DNA of 34,723 nt from Chitinophagaceae bacterium (lineage in GTDB: Bacteria > Bacteroidota > Bacteroidia > Chitinophagales > Chitinophagaceae): assembly GCA_004322425.1 (NCBI GenBank), contig SCVJ01000051.1, positions 1-34,723 on the forward strand, given 5' to 3'. Shown here in pieces: positions 1 through 9,072 of the stretch (position 1 is the first letter of the stretch; each line of letters begins with the position of its first letter). Below the pieces are notes generated by a model, which saw nothing but the letters and a program-made list of their open reading frames with translations, had not been told where the DNA came from and made no database searches. Position numbers and translations under genes: made by a program.

Positions 1-1
1 A

Positions 2-670
2 AAAATTATTGAATATATGCTACAAGACAAAACAGAAAACAAATTAATAAGTATGCCGTTGCATGCTTTTGCAGACGAAACTTCTAGTGAAAGTCCGGCA
101 CCCGGTGGAGGTTCCATTGCTGCCTATGTAGGTGCTTTAGGTGCTTCTTTGGCAACGATGGTTGCTAATCTTTCTTCGCATAAAAAAGGATGGGATGAAA
201 GATGGGAAGAATTCAGCAATTGGGCTGAAAAAGGCGAACAGTACAAAAATGAATTATTGAAATTGGTGGATGAAGATACGATGGCTTTTAATAAAATTAT
301 GTCAGCTTTTGCATTGCCAAAATCGAGTGAGGAAGAAAAACTGATTCGTAAAAATGCGATTCAAGCCGCTACAAAATATGCAATTGAAATTCCCTTTAAA
401 GTAATGCAAACAACCGTACAGAGTATGGAAGTAATTAAAGCAATGGCGATGGAAGGAAACCCTAATTCAGTTTCTGATGCCGGCGTAGGTGCTTTGTGTG
501 CTCGCGCGGCTGTTCGTGGTGCATTTCTGAATGTTCGTATCAACGCGGCTTCTTATGATGACAAAACTTTTGTTTTGGAAATTATTGAAAAAGGAAAAGA
601 CATTGAAGAAAACACAAAGAAGTTGGAAATTGAAATTTTAAAAATTGTGAATGAAAAAATCGGAAGTTGA
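2..670 (+). CDS. ftcD: Glutamate formimidoyltransferase / formimidotetrahydrofolate cyclodeaminase, C-terminal part (5' end outside window)
   Basis: The visible part is a formimidotetrahydrofolate cyclodeaminase/cyclohydrolase domain, which releases ammonia from formimino-THF to give methenyl-THF in histidine degradation and one-carbon metabolism. The family's glycine-rich ESPAPGGGS segment and the later GNPNSVSDAGVGALCARAA block are both clear. The frame stays open to the left edge: the codons before the first ATG (17) read KIIEY with no stop. In Bacteroidota this domain is usually the C-terminal half of a fused FTCD protein, so the gene very probably begins upstream and the ATG at 17 is internal. 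A stand-alone cyclodeaminase starting at 17 is possible but less likely. It ends 12 bases before the convergent ABC-F gene. The domain assignment is firm; the fusion is inferred from the open frame and the family. Confidence 0.85.
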   Translation, partial: KIIEYMLQDKTENKLISMPLHAFADETSSESPAPGGGSIAAYVGALGASLATMVANLSSHKKGWDERWEEFSNWAEKGEQYKNELLKLVDEDTMAFNKIMSAFALPKSSEEEKLIRKNAIQAATKYAIEIPFKVMQTTVQSMEVIKAMAMEGNPNSVSDAGVGALCARAAVRGAFLNVRINAASYDDKTFVLEIIEKGKDIEENTKKLEIEILKIVNEKIGS

Positions 671-682
671 TTGCAAACGGCA

Positions 683-2665
683 TCAACTTTCAGCAGATTC
701 TAATTTTACAATTTCTTCAAATAATTTTTCATATTCGGAGTTTGCCGTGTTTAGTGCAGTCGTAACATTCTTATAATTCACTTCTGTTTGTAAAAATTTT
801 TCTTTGTTGGAAAAAATTAACGGGTTGCCCAATTCTATTTCCAATTCTTGTTTTTGCTGATTCAACAAATTGATTTTTTCTTCTATTTTCAAAAACTGTT
901 TTTGAATTTTTTGTAATTCTTTTTTTGCCTCTTTTACAATAGGAACATTTGTAGTTTTTTTGATAACAGGTAAAACTGTTTTTACTTCTTCTTGTTTCTT
1001 TTTAGTGGATTTTTGTTCTTTATTTCCCATGACTTGGACTTTTTTCAAACCGGCTTCTTGCCTTGCCATTCTTTCTTTCCAAGCTACCCATTCTTCATAT
1101 CCACCTTTAAATTCTTTGATTTGATGATCCACTATTTCCCAAATCTTATTGGCTGTCTTCGAAACAAAATATCGGTCGTGACTGACGAGAATAATACTTC
1201 CTTCATATTTATCCAACGCAGAAATCAGCAAATCGCAACTATGCATATCCAAATGGTTGGTCGGTTCATCCAACATTAAGAAGTTGGCTTTGCTTACAAT
1301 TACTTTGGCCAGTGCTACTCTTGCTTTTTCGCCACCACTTAAAATTTTTATTTTTTTATCGGCATCATCACCGCTGAATAAAAAACAACCCAGCAATCCG
1401 CGTAATTCTAAATCATTCATCTGACCGCCACAATCTTTCATTTCATCAAGAATGGTGTTGTTAATATTTAATGCTTCCAACTGATGCTGCGCATAAAAAC
1501 TTTCTTCAACATTGTGTCCCCATCTTCTATCTCCGTTAGTGAAGCTTTCAACGCCTGCAATAATGCGAAGCAAGGTTGACTTCCCTTTTCCGTTAGCACC
1601 AATAAGTGCAATTTTATCGCCTCTATCTATTTCAATAGTAGAATTTTCAATGATAACATTATCGCCAAATGATTTAGAAACATTTTTCAATTCTACCAAA
1701 ACTCTTCCGGGCGTTTTATCCACTCTGAAATTGATTCGCATATTTGGTCTTTCTAATTCTGAATCTTCAATGCGTTCCAGTTTGTCGAGTTTTTTTAAAA
1801 TGCTTTGTGCCATGGCAGCCTTGCTGGCTTTTGCTCTAAATCGCTCAACTAATCTTTCATTTTGTCGAATATAATCTTGCTGATTTTCGTATGCTTTTTG
1901 TTGCATCTCAATACGAATGGCTTTTTCTTTTTCAAAATAATCATAGTTGCCATTGTAAATATGCAATTGTTGCTGGTACACTTCCACGATTTTGGTTACC
2001 ATTCTGTTCAGAAAATATTTATCGTGGCTTACAATTACAACTGATCCTTGATAATGCAACAAATATTTTTCCAACCATTCAATTGATGGAAGATCCAAGT
2101 GATTGGTAGGCTCATCCAATAATAATAAATCGGGTTGTTGTAAAATCATTTTTGCAAGCAATACACGCATTCTCCATCCACCACTAAATTCTTTATACGG
2201 TCGTTTCAAATCTTCATTTGGGAATCCTAAGCCTTGTAAAACCTCTTCAGTTTTGTGATGAATAGAATATCCACCAAGCGTTTCCAATTCGTGTAGCTTG
2301 TCGCTGTAATCGTGCAATGTTTTTTCATCGCCAGTTTTTTCTAATTCTATTCCGAGTGCTTCAATTTCTTTTTCTAATAATAATACTTTCTCAAATGCAC
2401 CGAGTGCTACTTGTAAAATGGAATCATTGCTGTCAAAACTCAACAAGTCTTGATGTAAATAGCCAATGGAAGTAGTGCGGCTTCTTTCCACCGTTCCTTT
2501 AGATGCCTGAAATTCTCCAACCAATAATTTAAGAAGGGTTGATTTACCGGTTCCGTTATAGCCAATAAGCCCAATTCGCTCGCCGGGTTGAATATGCCAA
2601 GTGGCATCTTCAACAATCGCGCGAGCTCCAAATTCGAATGTTACATCTTGAAATCCTGCCAGCAT
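683..2665 (-). CDS. ABC-F family ATP-binding protein (Uup/YheS-like)
   Basis: This 660-aa soluble protein has two ABC ATPase domains and no membrane segments, the hallmark of ABC-F proteins that act on the ribosome rather than in transport. Domain 1 has Walker A GYNGTGKST (residues 35-43), signature FSGGW (about 160) and LLLLDEPTNHLD. Domain 2 has Walker A GANGKGKST (about 356), signature LSGGEKARVALAK and LMLDEPTNHLD. A charged interdomain linker (about 240-300) and a Lys/Glu-rich coiled-coil tail (about 550-655) resemble Uup. The likely role is relieving stalled ribosomes or assisting ribosome assembly; antibiotic protection cannot be excluded from sequence alone. It is divergently transcribed from the DUF3347 gene, and a -7 promoter element lies 17 bases before the ATG. 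Confidence 0.9.
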   Translation of the reverse strand: MLAGFQDVTFEFGARAIVEDATWHIQPGERIGLIGYNGTGKSTLLKLLVGEFQASKGTVERSRTTSIGYLHQDLLSFDSNDSILQVALGAFEKVLLLEKEIEALGIELEKTGDEKTLHDYSDKLHELETLGGYSIHHKTEEVLQGLGFPNEDLKRPYKEFSGGWRMRVLLAKMILQQPDLLLLDEPTNHLDLPSIEWLEKYLLHYQGSVVIVSHDKYFLNRMVTKIVEVYQQQLHIYNGNYDYFEKEKAIRIEMQQKAYENQQDYIRQNERLVERFRAKASKAAMAQSILKKLDKLERIEDSELERPNMRINFRVDKTPGRVLVELKNVSKSFGDNVIIENSTIEIDRGDKIALIGANGKGKSTLLRIIAGVESFTNGDRRWGHNVEESFYAQHQLEALNINNTILDEMKDCGGQMNDLELRGLLGCFLFSGDDADKKIKILSGGEKARVALAKVIVSKANFLMLDEPTNHLDMHSCDLLISALDKYEGSIILVSHDRYFVSKTANKIWEIVDHQIKEFKGGYEEWVAWKERMARQEAGLKKVQVMGNKEQKSTKKKQEEVKTVLPVIKKTTNVPIVKEAKKELQKIQKQFLKIEEKINLLNQQKQELEIELGNPLIFSNKEKFLQTEVNYKNVTTALNTANSEYEKLFEEIVKLESAES

Positions 2666-2682
2666 AATAGATAAATGAGGCG

Positions 2683-2690
2683 CAAATGTA
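2683..2690 (-). promoter_or_regulatory. Probable -7 element for the ABC-F gene
   Basis: On the minus strand this reads TACATTTG, a full match to the Bacteroidota consensus TAnnTTTG, 17 bases before the start codon. A TTG (plus-strand CAA at 2707-2709) lies 16 bases upstream as a possible -33 element, slightly closer than usual. Confidence 0.5.
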
Positions 2691-2734
2691 GATACTATTT
2701 TTGCTACAACTCGCTAGATTTTTTTTTGAGTCGT

Positions 2735-2742
2735 TAACTTTG
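2735..2742 (+). promoter_or_regulatory. Probable -7 element for the DUF3347 gene
   Basis: TAACTTTG matches TAnnTTTG exactly and sits 14 bases before the ATG at 2757, so the transcript leader would be only about 10 bases. No well-spaced TTG at -33 is visible. It overlaps the divergent promoter region of the ABC-F gene. Confidence 0.45.
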
Positions 2743-2756
2743 ATTAAAATTTTACT

Positions 2757-3383
2757 ATGAAAAAAGGAAAGTGGCTTTTGTGTATTTCAATTTTTGTACT
2801 CATTGCTTTTGTTTTATGGCAATTTGTTTTTACTAAAGTAGATAACAACAAAAGTGAAATTTCTGCTTCATCGGTTGAAGGAAAACAGAATTCTGCTTTG
2901 GATCAGTCTATTTCAACCATTTTAGTTTCTTACTTTCAAATGTCTGAAGCCTTTGTTAATTGGGATTCTGAACTTATCAACCAAAAAGCCGATAGTTTAA
3001 AAATCTTAGTGGATAGCTTGAATTTGCAAGTAGCAAATTTGGACTCAACAAATAGTGTTGTTTTTAAAAATTATCAAAATCTACTCAGGACTGAAATATC
3101 AGGTTTGTCATTGGAAACAGACATTTATGAAAAGCGACTGGCCTTGAATTCGCTTTCTCATCAATTATTTGAATTTCTTAAAGCATTGAATTACTCGGGT
3201 TATCAAGTTTATTTCCAAGAATGTCCAATGGCTTTGAATAATTACGAAAAGTCTGCTTTTTGGTTAAGCACAGATGCGTCTTTTGAGAATAGGCGAAATC
3301 CATATCTAGGATTATCGGATCCCAAATATGGAAAAGGGATGCTTCATTGTGGGCAAACCAAGGATTCCGTTATTTCAAATTAG
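2757..3383 (+). CDS. Membrane-anchored DUF3347 domain protein
   Basis: This 208-aa protein has a hydrophobic N-terminal segment (about residues 6-25) that is a signal anchor or uncleaved signal peptide. A helical domain follows that matches DUF3347 by its conserved elements: a YFQMSEA segment near the start, ECPMA (about 157) and the C-terminal NPY...GML-CG pattern with WLS before it. DUF3347 domains are common in Bacteroidota and are often linked to copper/heavy-metal efflux fusion proteins, and the conserved Cys/Met/His positions would suit metal binding. Here the NPYLG and GMLHCG parts are separated by a few extra residues compared with the form I know. No efflux genes are adjacent, so the role is unknown. 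The start is the first ATG after the promoter element. Confidence 0.7.
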   Translation: MKKGKWLLCISIFVLIAFVLWQFVFTKVDNNKSEISASSVEGKQNSALDQSISTILVSYFQMSEAFVNWDSELINQKADSLKILVDSLNLQVANLDSTNSVVFKNYQNLLRTEISGLSLETDIYEKRLALNSLSHQLFEFLKALNYSGYQVYFQECPMALNNYEKSAFWLSTDASFENRRNPYLGLSDPKYGKGMLHCGQTKDSVISN

Positions 3384-3470
3384 ATGAATGGCTCTAACCG
3401 TTTATCATTTTTTCTTTTTCCAAGTACATTAATACAGTATTTTCAAATTTCATTATTAAAACATCCATTC

Positions 3471-5033
3471 ATGAAAAAATCAGTAAATCTTTTAATTGGA
3501 ATCTGCTTATGTTTTTCTTCAGTAATTGCACAAGAAGAAAAGTTGGATTTCGATATGTTATCAAAAATTAGAAAAGAAGGATTCGAAAATTCCAAAGTAA
3601 TGGAAACAGCATTATATCTTACAGATGTAAGCGGACCAAGACTTACAGCGTCTCCCGGATATTTACGAGCTGCCGATTGGGCAAAAAATAAATTATCATC
3701 ATGGGGTTTAGTAAATGCAAATCTTGAACCTTGGGGTGAGTTTGGAAAAGGTTGGGAGCAACAAAAATGTTATGTAGCTATGACTTCTCCTTATTATGTT
3801 CCCTTAATTGCTGTGCCTCGTGCATGGACTGCTGGAACAGGTAAAAAAGAAATAAAAACCGAGGTAATATTAATAAAAGCAAAAGATACGATTGAGCTAA
3901 TGCAGTATGCTGGTAAATTAAAAGGAAAAATTGTGATGACATCTTCTTCAGCACAATTAAAACCTTCTTTTGAAGCTGACGGTGTTCGACATTCAGATTC
4001 AAATTTAGCTAAGATGGCAAAAGTAGAATTTCGTCCACAGCAATCGCAAGCACCAAGACCGCCGCAACAGAATCAAATGGCAAATCAATTTTCATTACAA
4101 AGAAGAATAACGGAATTGATTAACAAAGAAAAGCCTGCACTTATTCTAACAATGAATGCAAGAGGAAACGACGGAACATTATTTGTAAGCAGTGGAGGTA
4201 CTTATGCAAAAAATTCAGAAGAAGCTCCAGCAAGTGTAGTTCTTTCAAGCGATGATTATTTACGTATTCAACGACTTATTGAAGCAGGCATTCCGGTAGA
4301 ATTGGAAGCAAATGTTAAAACCGCTTTTTTTGAAAAAGATTTAAACGGATATAATGTAATTGCTGAAATTCCTGGAACTGACCCATTATTAAAAGATGAA
4401 GTGGTAATGCTGGGCGGACATTTAGATAGTTGGCATGCATCTACAGGCGCTACTGATAATGCAGCAGGTTGTGCTGTAATGATGGAAGCTGTTCGAATTT
4501 TAAAAGCAATTGGTGTACAGCCTCGCCGTACTATTCGTATTGCACTTTGGAGTGGGGAAGAACAAGGGTTGCACGGCAGTCGTAACTATGTAAAAAATCA
4601 TTTTGCGGATCCAGCAAAAATGATTCCCACAGCAGATCATTCAAAAGTTTCTGCTTATTATAATTTGGATAATGGGACTGGAAAAATTAGAGGAATTTAT
4701 TTACAGGGAAATAATGATGTGCGTTCCATTTTTTCGAAATGGTTTGAACCCTTCCATGATTTAGGTGCCCAAACTCAAACTATAAGTAATACTGGCGGAA
4801 CGGATCATCTTGCATTTGATGCAGTGGGTATCCCCGGATTTCAATTTATTCAAGATGAGATTGAATATAACACAAGAACTCATCATACCAATATGGATAG
4901 TTACGATCATTTGATTCCAGAAGATTTAAAGCAAGCGGCTACTATTGTTGCAGCGATTGTTTATAATACCGCACAGCGAGATGAAAAGTTGCCACGAAAA
5001 AAAATGCCGATAGTAACAGGTACTAATAGATAA
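3471..5033 (+). CDS. Secreted M28-family zinc metallopeptidase
   Basis: The ATG at 3471 begins a classical signal peptide (MKKSVNLLIGI..., cleavage near IAQ-EE), which is why I prefer it to an earlier in-frame ATG at 3384 that would add 29 residues in front of the signal. The 520-aa product has an N-terminal region with a PA-like insert (about 100-270), then an M28 aminopeptidase domain. Its zinc-site motifs are GGHLDSW (His about 317, Asp 319), TDNAAG (about 330), WSGEEQG (catalytic Glu-Glu about 363), an Asp in YNLDNGTG and a late His in RTHHTNMDS. It is expected to work in the periplasm or outside the cell on peptides. A low-complexity Gln/Pro patch lies near residue 185. A terminator follows directly. 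Confidence 0.9.
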   Translation: MKKSVNLLIGICLCFSSVIAQEEKLDFDMLSKIRKEGFENSKVMETALYLTDVSGPRLTASPGYLRAADWAKNKLSSWGLVNANLEPWGEFGKGWEQQKCYVAMTSPYYVPLIAVPRAWTAGTGKKEIKTEVILIKAKDTIELMQYAGKLKGKIVMTSSSAQLKPSFEADGVRHSDSNLAKMAKVEFRPQQSQAPRPPQQNQMANQFSLQRRITELINKEKPALILTMNARGNDGTLFVSSGGTYAKNSEEAPASVVLSSDDYLRIQRLIEAGIPVELEANVKTAFFEKDLNGYNVIAEIPGTDPLLKDEVVMLGGHLDSWHASTGATDNAAGCAVMMEAVRILKAIGVQPRRTIRIALWSGEEQGLHGSRNYVKNHFADPAKMIPTADHSKVSAYYNLDNGTGKIRGIYLQGNNDVRSIFSKWFEPFHDLGAQTQTISNTGGTDHLAFDAVGIPGFQFIQDEIEYNTRTHHTNMDSYDHLIPEDLKQAATIVAAIVYNTAQRDEKLPRKKMPIVTGTNR

Positions 5034-5055
5034 AACTTACTTCCTTTTTTAATAG

Positions 5056-5091
5056 AATGCAGTAGCTTGAAATGTTACTGCATTTTTTTTT
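5056..5091 (+). terminator. Rho-independent terminator after the M28 peptidase gene
   Basis: The sequence AATGCAGTAGC at 5056-5066 pairs with GTTACTGCATT at 5074-5084 (11 pairs including one G-T) around a 7-base loop, and a run of T follows to 5091. It separates the peptidase gene from the convergent secreted gene ending at 5095. Confidence 0.8.
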
Positions 5092-5094
5092 AGA

Positions 5095-5883
5095 TTAATT
5101 AGGCAATTGCTTTTCGTAAATAAAACGTACTTGAGCATTTTTGTTTTCTGTAGAAGATAAGTACAGTTGGTATCGCTTTTTTCCAGCTATTACAATTAAA
5201 AGTGCCGTATTGGGCGGAATACTTCCTTGATTTTCGCCAACCATTGTTATTTCCTGTTCCAAATTATTTGGATCCACTCTTATTTCAAGAATGATGGGTT
5301 TTGCGCTTAATCGCTGATTGACAACAAGTGGTTGATTATTTAATAAAACAGAAATAGTATCACCGTCAATTTGTGCATTGTCGTAAAACTGTAGTCGAAT
5401 AATTCCAGTATCTACTTTGATTTCTTTGATATGGCTAAAATCGGACTCAGCTACTTTAGTTAAGTTGATAATTCCAGAAGGACAGTTTGTGAAATTATTC
5501 ATTGTAGTGCCTTCTTCAGTACCCATTAATAGTTCTTGCTTACCTTGTTTTGTATAATTAAGATAAAATTGTTTGATGCAAGGAATACATTCTGGTGGAA
5601 CGTGAAATGTTACAATTTTATTTTCATTGATCGTTAGAAATTTTTTTTCACGATCATAAGCTCCTTCAAATTCTTCTTTTACATAATTAGTAAAATCGGA
5701 GTAGTGGTATGAAGTGCCGGTAATTTTAGTGCCATTCAATTCAATTTTCAATTCGATATTATAATTTTTGAAACATCCACCTGGAGCTTGTTTCAATGTT
5801 CCTCTCCAAATTCCATTCAAGTTTTGTGCTATCAAAAACTGCGTGATGATCACCCCAAAAAATAGTGCTAAAAATTTTTTCAT
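5095..5883 (-). CDS. Secreted protein of unknown function, paralog A of a tandem pair
   Basis: This 262-aa protein has an N-terminal signal peptide (cleavage near IAQ-NL). I do not recognise an enzyme. Two regions are visible. The N-terminal domain (about 22-140) begins NLNGIWRGTL, has a Cys-rich ECIPCIKQ segment and ends near NCPSG. The C-terminal beta-type domain (about 155-262) contains DNAQIDGDTISV and IPPNTALLIV. Both regions match the upstream neighbour (5928-6995) closely, so the genes are tandem duplicates. The first domain resembles lipocalin/META-like GIWxG folds, and the second is an adhesion-like module often seen in Bacteroidota surface proteins; both are inferences. The 44-base gap to the neighbour suggests one operon with the upstream paralog. 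Confidence 0.7.
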   Translation of the reverse strand: MKKFLALFFGVIITQFLIAQNLNGIWRGTLKQAPGGCFKNYNIELKIELNGTKITGTSYHYSDFTNYVKEEFEGAYDREKKFLTINENKIVTFHVPPECIPCIKQFYLNYTKQGKQELLMGTEEGTTMNNFTNCPSGIINLTKVAESDFSHIKEIKVDTGIIRLQFYDNAQIDGDTISVLLNNQPLVVNQRLSAKPIILEIRVDPNNLEQEITMVGENQGSIPPNTALLIVIAGKKRYQLYLSSTENKNAQVRFIYEKQLPN

Positions 5884-5927
5884 TTACGGGCGGAAAGTAA
5901 TCTAAAATCTCAATTTCAGAATGATAA

Positions 5928-6995
5928 TTATTGTTTCAATGAGTTTTGAGCTGGTACATACTTAATCTTCACCATGGCATTTTTTTGCTCTGTAGAAGTT
6001 ATTCTCAATTCAAATCGTTGATTTTGAGAAGTTACAATCATCAACGCTGTATTGGGAGGAATGCGTCCCATGTTTTCAGCCACCATTATCAATTCATGTT
6101 CGCGGTCATCTTCTTCAAGATTTAATTTAATAGTAAGCGCTTGGGCTGTTAATCTTTTACTTGATAAAACGAGTCTGTTGTCAAAGTATACAGAAATACT
6201 ATCATCATCTATTTCGCCATTGTCGAATAGTTTTACTGTAATTTCATTTGATGTGAAAAGTAATGTTTCCACCAATTTATTTTCTCTAGATTTTAATACA
6301 ACTGGAATAACAATACTTTTTAGTAAAGATTTTGATAAATGTGATTTAACTGTCGGGAGTACTTTTGTAATGGAGTCAGTTTTGGGTTTAAAGTTTTCAA
6401 GCTTAGCTAAAGTTGGGGGTTTTGCCTTGTTTGTAGTTGGAACTAGATTTGTTTTCGGTTCAATTTTTTTTGCAACAGGCAAAGGTTTTGTTTCTAAAAC
6501 TTTAGTAGTTAAAAAAGGCTCCAATTCAAAATCGGAACTTAAAACTTTTCGCAAATACATAGTTCCTCCACCGCAATCATCACCACGCTTAACATCATAG
6601 AGTGAATCCGATTTTTCAGCTATTGAAGTATAAGTTCCTTCTAAGAATTCTTCTTTCCCAGACTTGACATAGGTAAGCACACATTTCTGAATGCAAGAAT
6701 GGGAACCTGATGCAATACGCAATTCAATAGTTTTTAACTCTTGCAATAAAGCAATTTTTGTAGTCGGTGTAAATTTTCCGGCGAAGATTGCTTTACCGTA
6801 AAAATTCTTGTCTTGAAAAGCGTATGTTACTCCCGAAATACTGTCCTTTATTTGTTGCATTTGTATTTCATAGCGATATTGTTCTCCATCATCAGAAAAA
6901 AAATGTCCTTTCCAAATTCCTTTTAAATTTTGTGCAGCAGCGGAATTGGTGAAAAGTGAGCAAAGAAAAATAACGCAGCAAATCAGTTGGTTCAT
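5928..6995 (-). CDS. Secreted protein of unknown function, paralog B with a Lys/Pro/Thr-rich linker
   Basis: This 355-aa protein has a signal peptide (hydrophobic residues about 4-20, cleavage near AAAQ-NL). It shares the architecture of the downstream paralog: an N-terminal NLKGIWKGHF domain with SCIQKC and GDDCGGG segments, and a C-terminal domain with DNGEIDDDSISV and IPPNTALMIV. The difference is a long linker (about 160-250) rich in Lys, Pro and Thr between the two domains, absent from paralog A, which would hold the domains apart. The strand opposite the linker has an open frame (6052-6600) that is only a shadow. It is the first gene of a likely two-gene unit. No function can be assigned; surface or periplasmic location is inferred from the signal peptide. 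Confidence 0.7.
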   Translation of the reverse strand: MNQLICCVIFLCSLFTNSAAAQNLKGIWKGHFFSDDGEQYRYEIQMQQIKDSISGVTYAFQDKNFYGKAIFAGKFTPTTKIALLQELKTIELRIASGSHSCIQKCVLTYVKSGKEEFLEGTYTSIAEKSDSLYDVKRGDDCGGGTMYLRKVLSSDFELEPFLTTKVLETKPLPVAKKIEPKTNLVPTTNKAKPPTLAKLENFKPKTDSITKVLPTVKSHLSKSLLKSIVIPVVLKSRENKLVETLLFTSNEITVKLFDNGEIDDDSISVYFDNRLVLSSKRLTAQALTIKLNLEEDDREHELIMVAENMGRIPPNTALMIVTSQNQRFELRITSTEQKNAMVKIKYVPAQNSLKQ

Positions 6996-7065
6996 AAAAA
7001 TATCAATCGGGCGTAAAGCTAAGAATAAGTTCAGTTGGTTCTATGGCTTAGTGGCAATAGTTTGT

Positions 7066-7073
7066 TAATTTTG
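7066..7073 (+). promoter_or_regulatory. Probable -7 element for thrS
   Basis: TAATTTTG matches TAnnTTTG exactly and lies 24 bases before the thrS ATG at 7098. No TTG is seen at the usual -33 spacing, so support is from the -7 element and its position only. Confidence 0.45.
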
Positions 7074-7097
7074 TTTTTTTTGAGAGAAGAAAATACT

Positions 7098-9026
7098 ATG
7101 ATTAATATCACTTTCCCCGATGGAGCCATACGTCAATATACTAAAGGCACAACTTCTTTGGATATTGCAAAATCAATTTCCGAAGGGTTGGCTAGAAAAA
7201 TTTTATTGGCGAAAGTAGGAGATGAAGTTTGGGATGTTGCACGTCCGATTCATGAAGATTTTTCAATTAAATTTTTAACGTGGAATGAAACTGAGGGAAA
7301 AAATACTTTCTGGCATTCTTCTGCTCACTTGATGGCGGAAGCGGTTGAATCTGTTTTTCCGGGAGTAAAATTTTGGGTAGGTCCACCAATTGAAAATGGA
7401 TTTTATTATGATATGGATTTAGGTGGTAGAAAAATGAGTGAAGAAGATTTGGAAACATTGGAGAAAAAAATGAAGGAATTGGTGAAAGCAAATTGTGCAT
7501 TTGAAAGAAAAGAAATTTCCAAAAAAAATGCTACACTTTATTTCGAAGAAAAAGGTGATGAATACAAACTCGATCTATTAAATGGGTTACAAGATGGCGG
7601 AATAACATTTTACACGCAAGGAAATTTTACTGATTTATGTCGAGGCCCTCATATTCCTTCAACCGGATTTATAAAAGCAATAAAACTTTTGAGTATTGCA
7701 GGAGCATATTGGAAAGGTGATGAAAAAAATAAGCAGCTTACTCGAGTTTATGGAGTTAGTTTTCCTTCTCAAAAAGAATTAGATGAGCATTTGAATTTGT
7801 TAGAAGAAGCAAAAAAAAGAGATCATAGAAAATTAGGAAAAGAGTTAGGCATTTTTACAATGGATGATGAAGTTGGACCTGGCTTGCCTTTATGGATGCC
7901 CAATGGAACAATTATTATTGATGAACTCGAAAAGCTTGCTAAACATACTGAACAAGCAGCTGGTTACAAAAGAGTAGTAACACCGCATATTGCAAAAGAA
8001 AGTTTGTATATCACAAGTGGGCATCTTCCATATTATCAGGATAGTATGTATCCGCCAATGGAGTTAGAAGGACAGAAATATTATTTGAAAGCAATGAACT
8101 GTCCGCATCATCATAAAATATTTGCGGCAGAACAAAAAAGTTATAAAGATCTTCCGTTTCGATTAGCAGAATATGGAACTTGTTACCGCTACGAGCAAAG
8201 TGGCGAATTATTTGGATTGATGCGTGTTCGTTGTTTGCACATGAATGATGCTCACATTTATTGTACCAAAGAACAATTTTACGATGAGTTCAAAGCAGTG
8301 AATGAAATGTATCTTAAATATTTTAAAATATTTGGGATTGAAAAATATGTGATGCGTTTATCCTTGCACGATCCTTCCAAACTTGGAAAAAAATATGTTG
8401 ATGAACCGGAGTTGTGGAAAGAAACGGAAACACTAGTAAGAGATGTTCTCATAAAAACTAACACACCTTTTGTTGAAGTTCAAGATGAAGCTGCTTTTTA
8501 TGGACCCAAAATCGATGTTCAAATCTGGAGTACTATTGGAAAAGAATTTACATTGGCAACTAACCAAGTGGATTTTGCACAAGGGAGAAGATTTAAATTA
8601 GAATTTACCAATCAAGAGAATAAATCGGAAACACCGCTAATTATTCATCGTGCTCCATTGGGAACGCATGAACGATTTATTGGATTTTTGTTGGAACATT
8701 ATGCCGGAAAATTTCCAACTTGGTTGGCGCCGGTACAAGTCAAAATATTGCCGATAAGCGATAAGTTTCTTGACTATGCAAAGAATATATTAGCAATACT
8801 AGAAAAAGCGGATATTCGCGTTTCAATTGATGACCGAAGCGAAAAAATTGGAAAGAAAATTAGAGATACAGAAATTGCAAAAGTTCCATACATGTTAGTT
8901 ATTGGTGAAAAAGAAGTTAGTGAAAAGAACATTTCAATTAGAAGGCAGGGAATAGGTGATATGGGTGTAAAAAGTGTAGAAGAATTTGTATCTGAAATAA
9001 TAAAAGAAATAGCTGAAAGAAATTAA
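7098..9026 (+). CDS. thrS: Threonyl-tRNA synthetase
   Basis: This enzyme charges tRNA-Thr with threonine. The 642-aa length is normal for bacterial ThrRS. Domains in order are an N-terminal TGS domain (about 1-60), the editing domain with HSSAH (His 73, His 77), the class II catalytic core, and the anticodon-binding domain (about 540-642). The zinc ligands expected from E. coli ThrRS are all present: Cys335 in AMNCPHH, His386 in NDAHIYC and His517 in IIHRAPLG. I chose the ATG at 7098 because it starts directly with the TGS domain; an upstream in-frame start at 7035 would add 21 residues and lies before the promoter element. infC follows after 46 bases. Confidence 0.97.
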   Translation: MINITFPDGAIRQYTKGTTSLDIAKSISEGLARKILLAKVGDEVWDVARPIHEDFSIKFLTWNETEGKNTFWHSSAHLMAEAVESVFPGVKFWVGPPIENGFYYDMDLGGRKMSEEDLETLEKKMKELVKANCAFERKEISKKNATLYFEEKGDEYKLDLLNGLQDGGITFYTQGNFTDLCRGPHIPSTGFIKAIKLLSIAGAYWKGDEKNKQLTRVYGVSFPSQKELDEHLNLLEEAKKRDHRKLGKELGIFTMDDEVGPGLPLWMPNGTIIIDELEKLAKHTEQAAGYKRVVTPHIAKESLYITSGHLPYYQDSMYPPMELEGQKYYLKAMNCPHHHKIFAAEQKSYKDLPFRLAEYGTCYRYEQSGELFGLMRVRCLHMNDAHIYCTKEQFYDEFKAVNEMYLKYFKIFGIEKYVMRLSLHDPSKLGKKYVDEPELWKETETLVRDVLIKTNTPFVEVQDEAAFYGPKIDVQIWSTIGKEFTLATNQVDFAQGRRFKLEFTNQENKSETPLIIHRAPLGTHERFIGFLLEHYAGKFPTWLAPVQVKILPISDKFLDYAKNILAILEKADIRVSIDDRSEKIGKKIRDTEIAKVPYMLVIGEKEVSEKNISIRRQGIGDMGVKSVEEFVSEIIKEIAERN

Positions 9027-9072
9027 CGGTAGTACATTTTATATAAACTCAATTTTTAACTAAACAATTTCA

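Noticed and set aside
3384-3470. Longer start for the M28 peptidase
   Set aside because: It would bury the signal peptide behind 29 residues; ATG 3471 begins a normal signal sequence.
6052-6600. 182-codon open frame on the plus strand opposite paralog B
   Set aside because: It lies fully antisense to a well-supported secreted protein, covers its low-complexity linker, is Ser/Phe-rich and has no recognisable domain, so it is a shadow frame.
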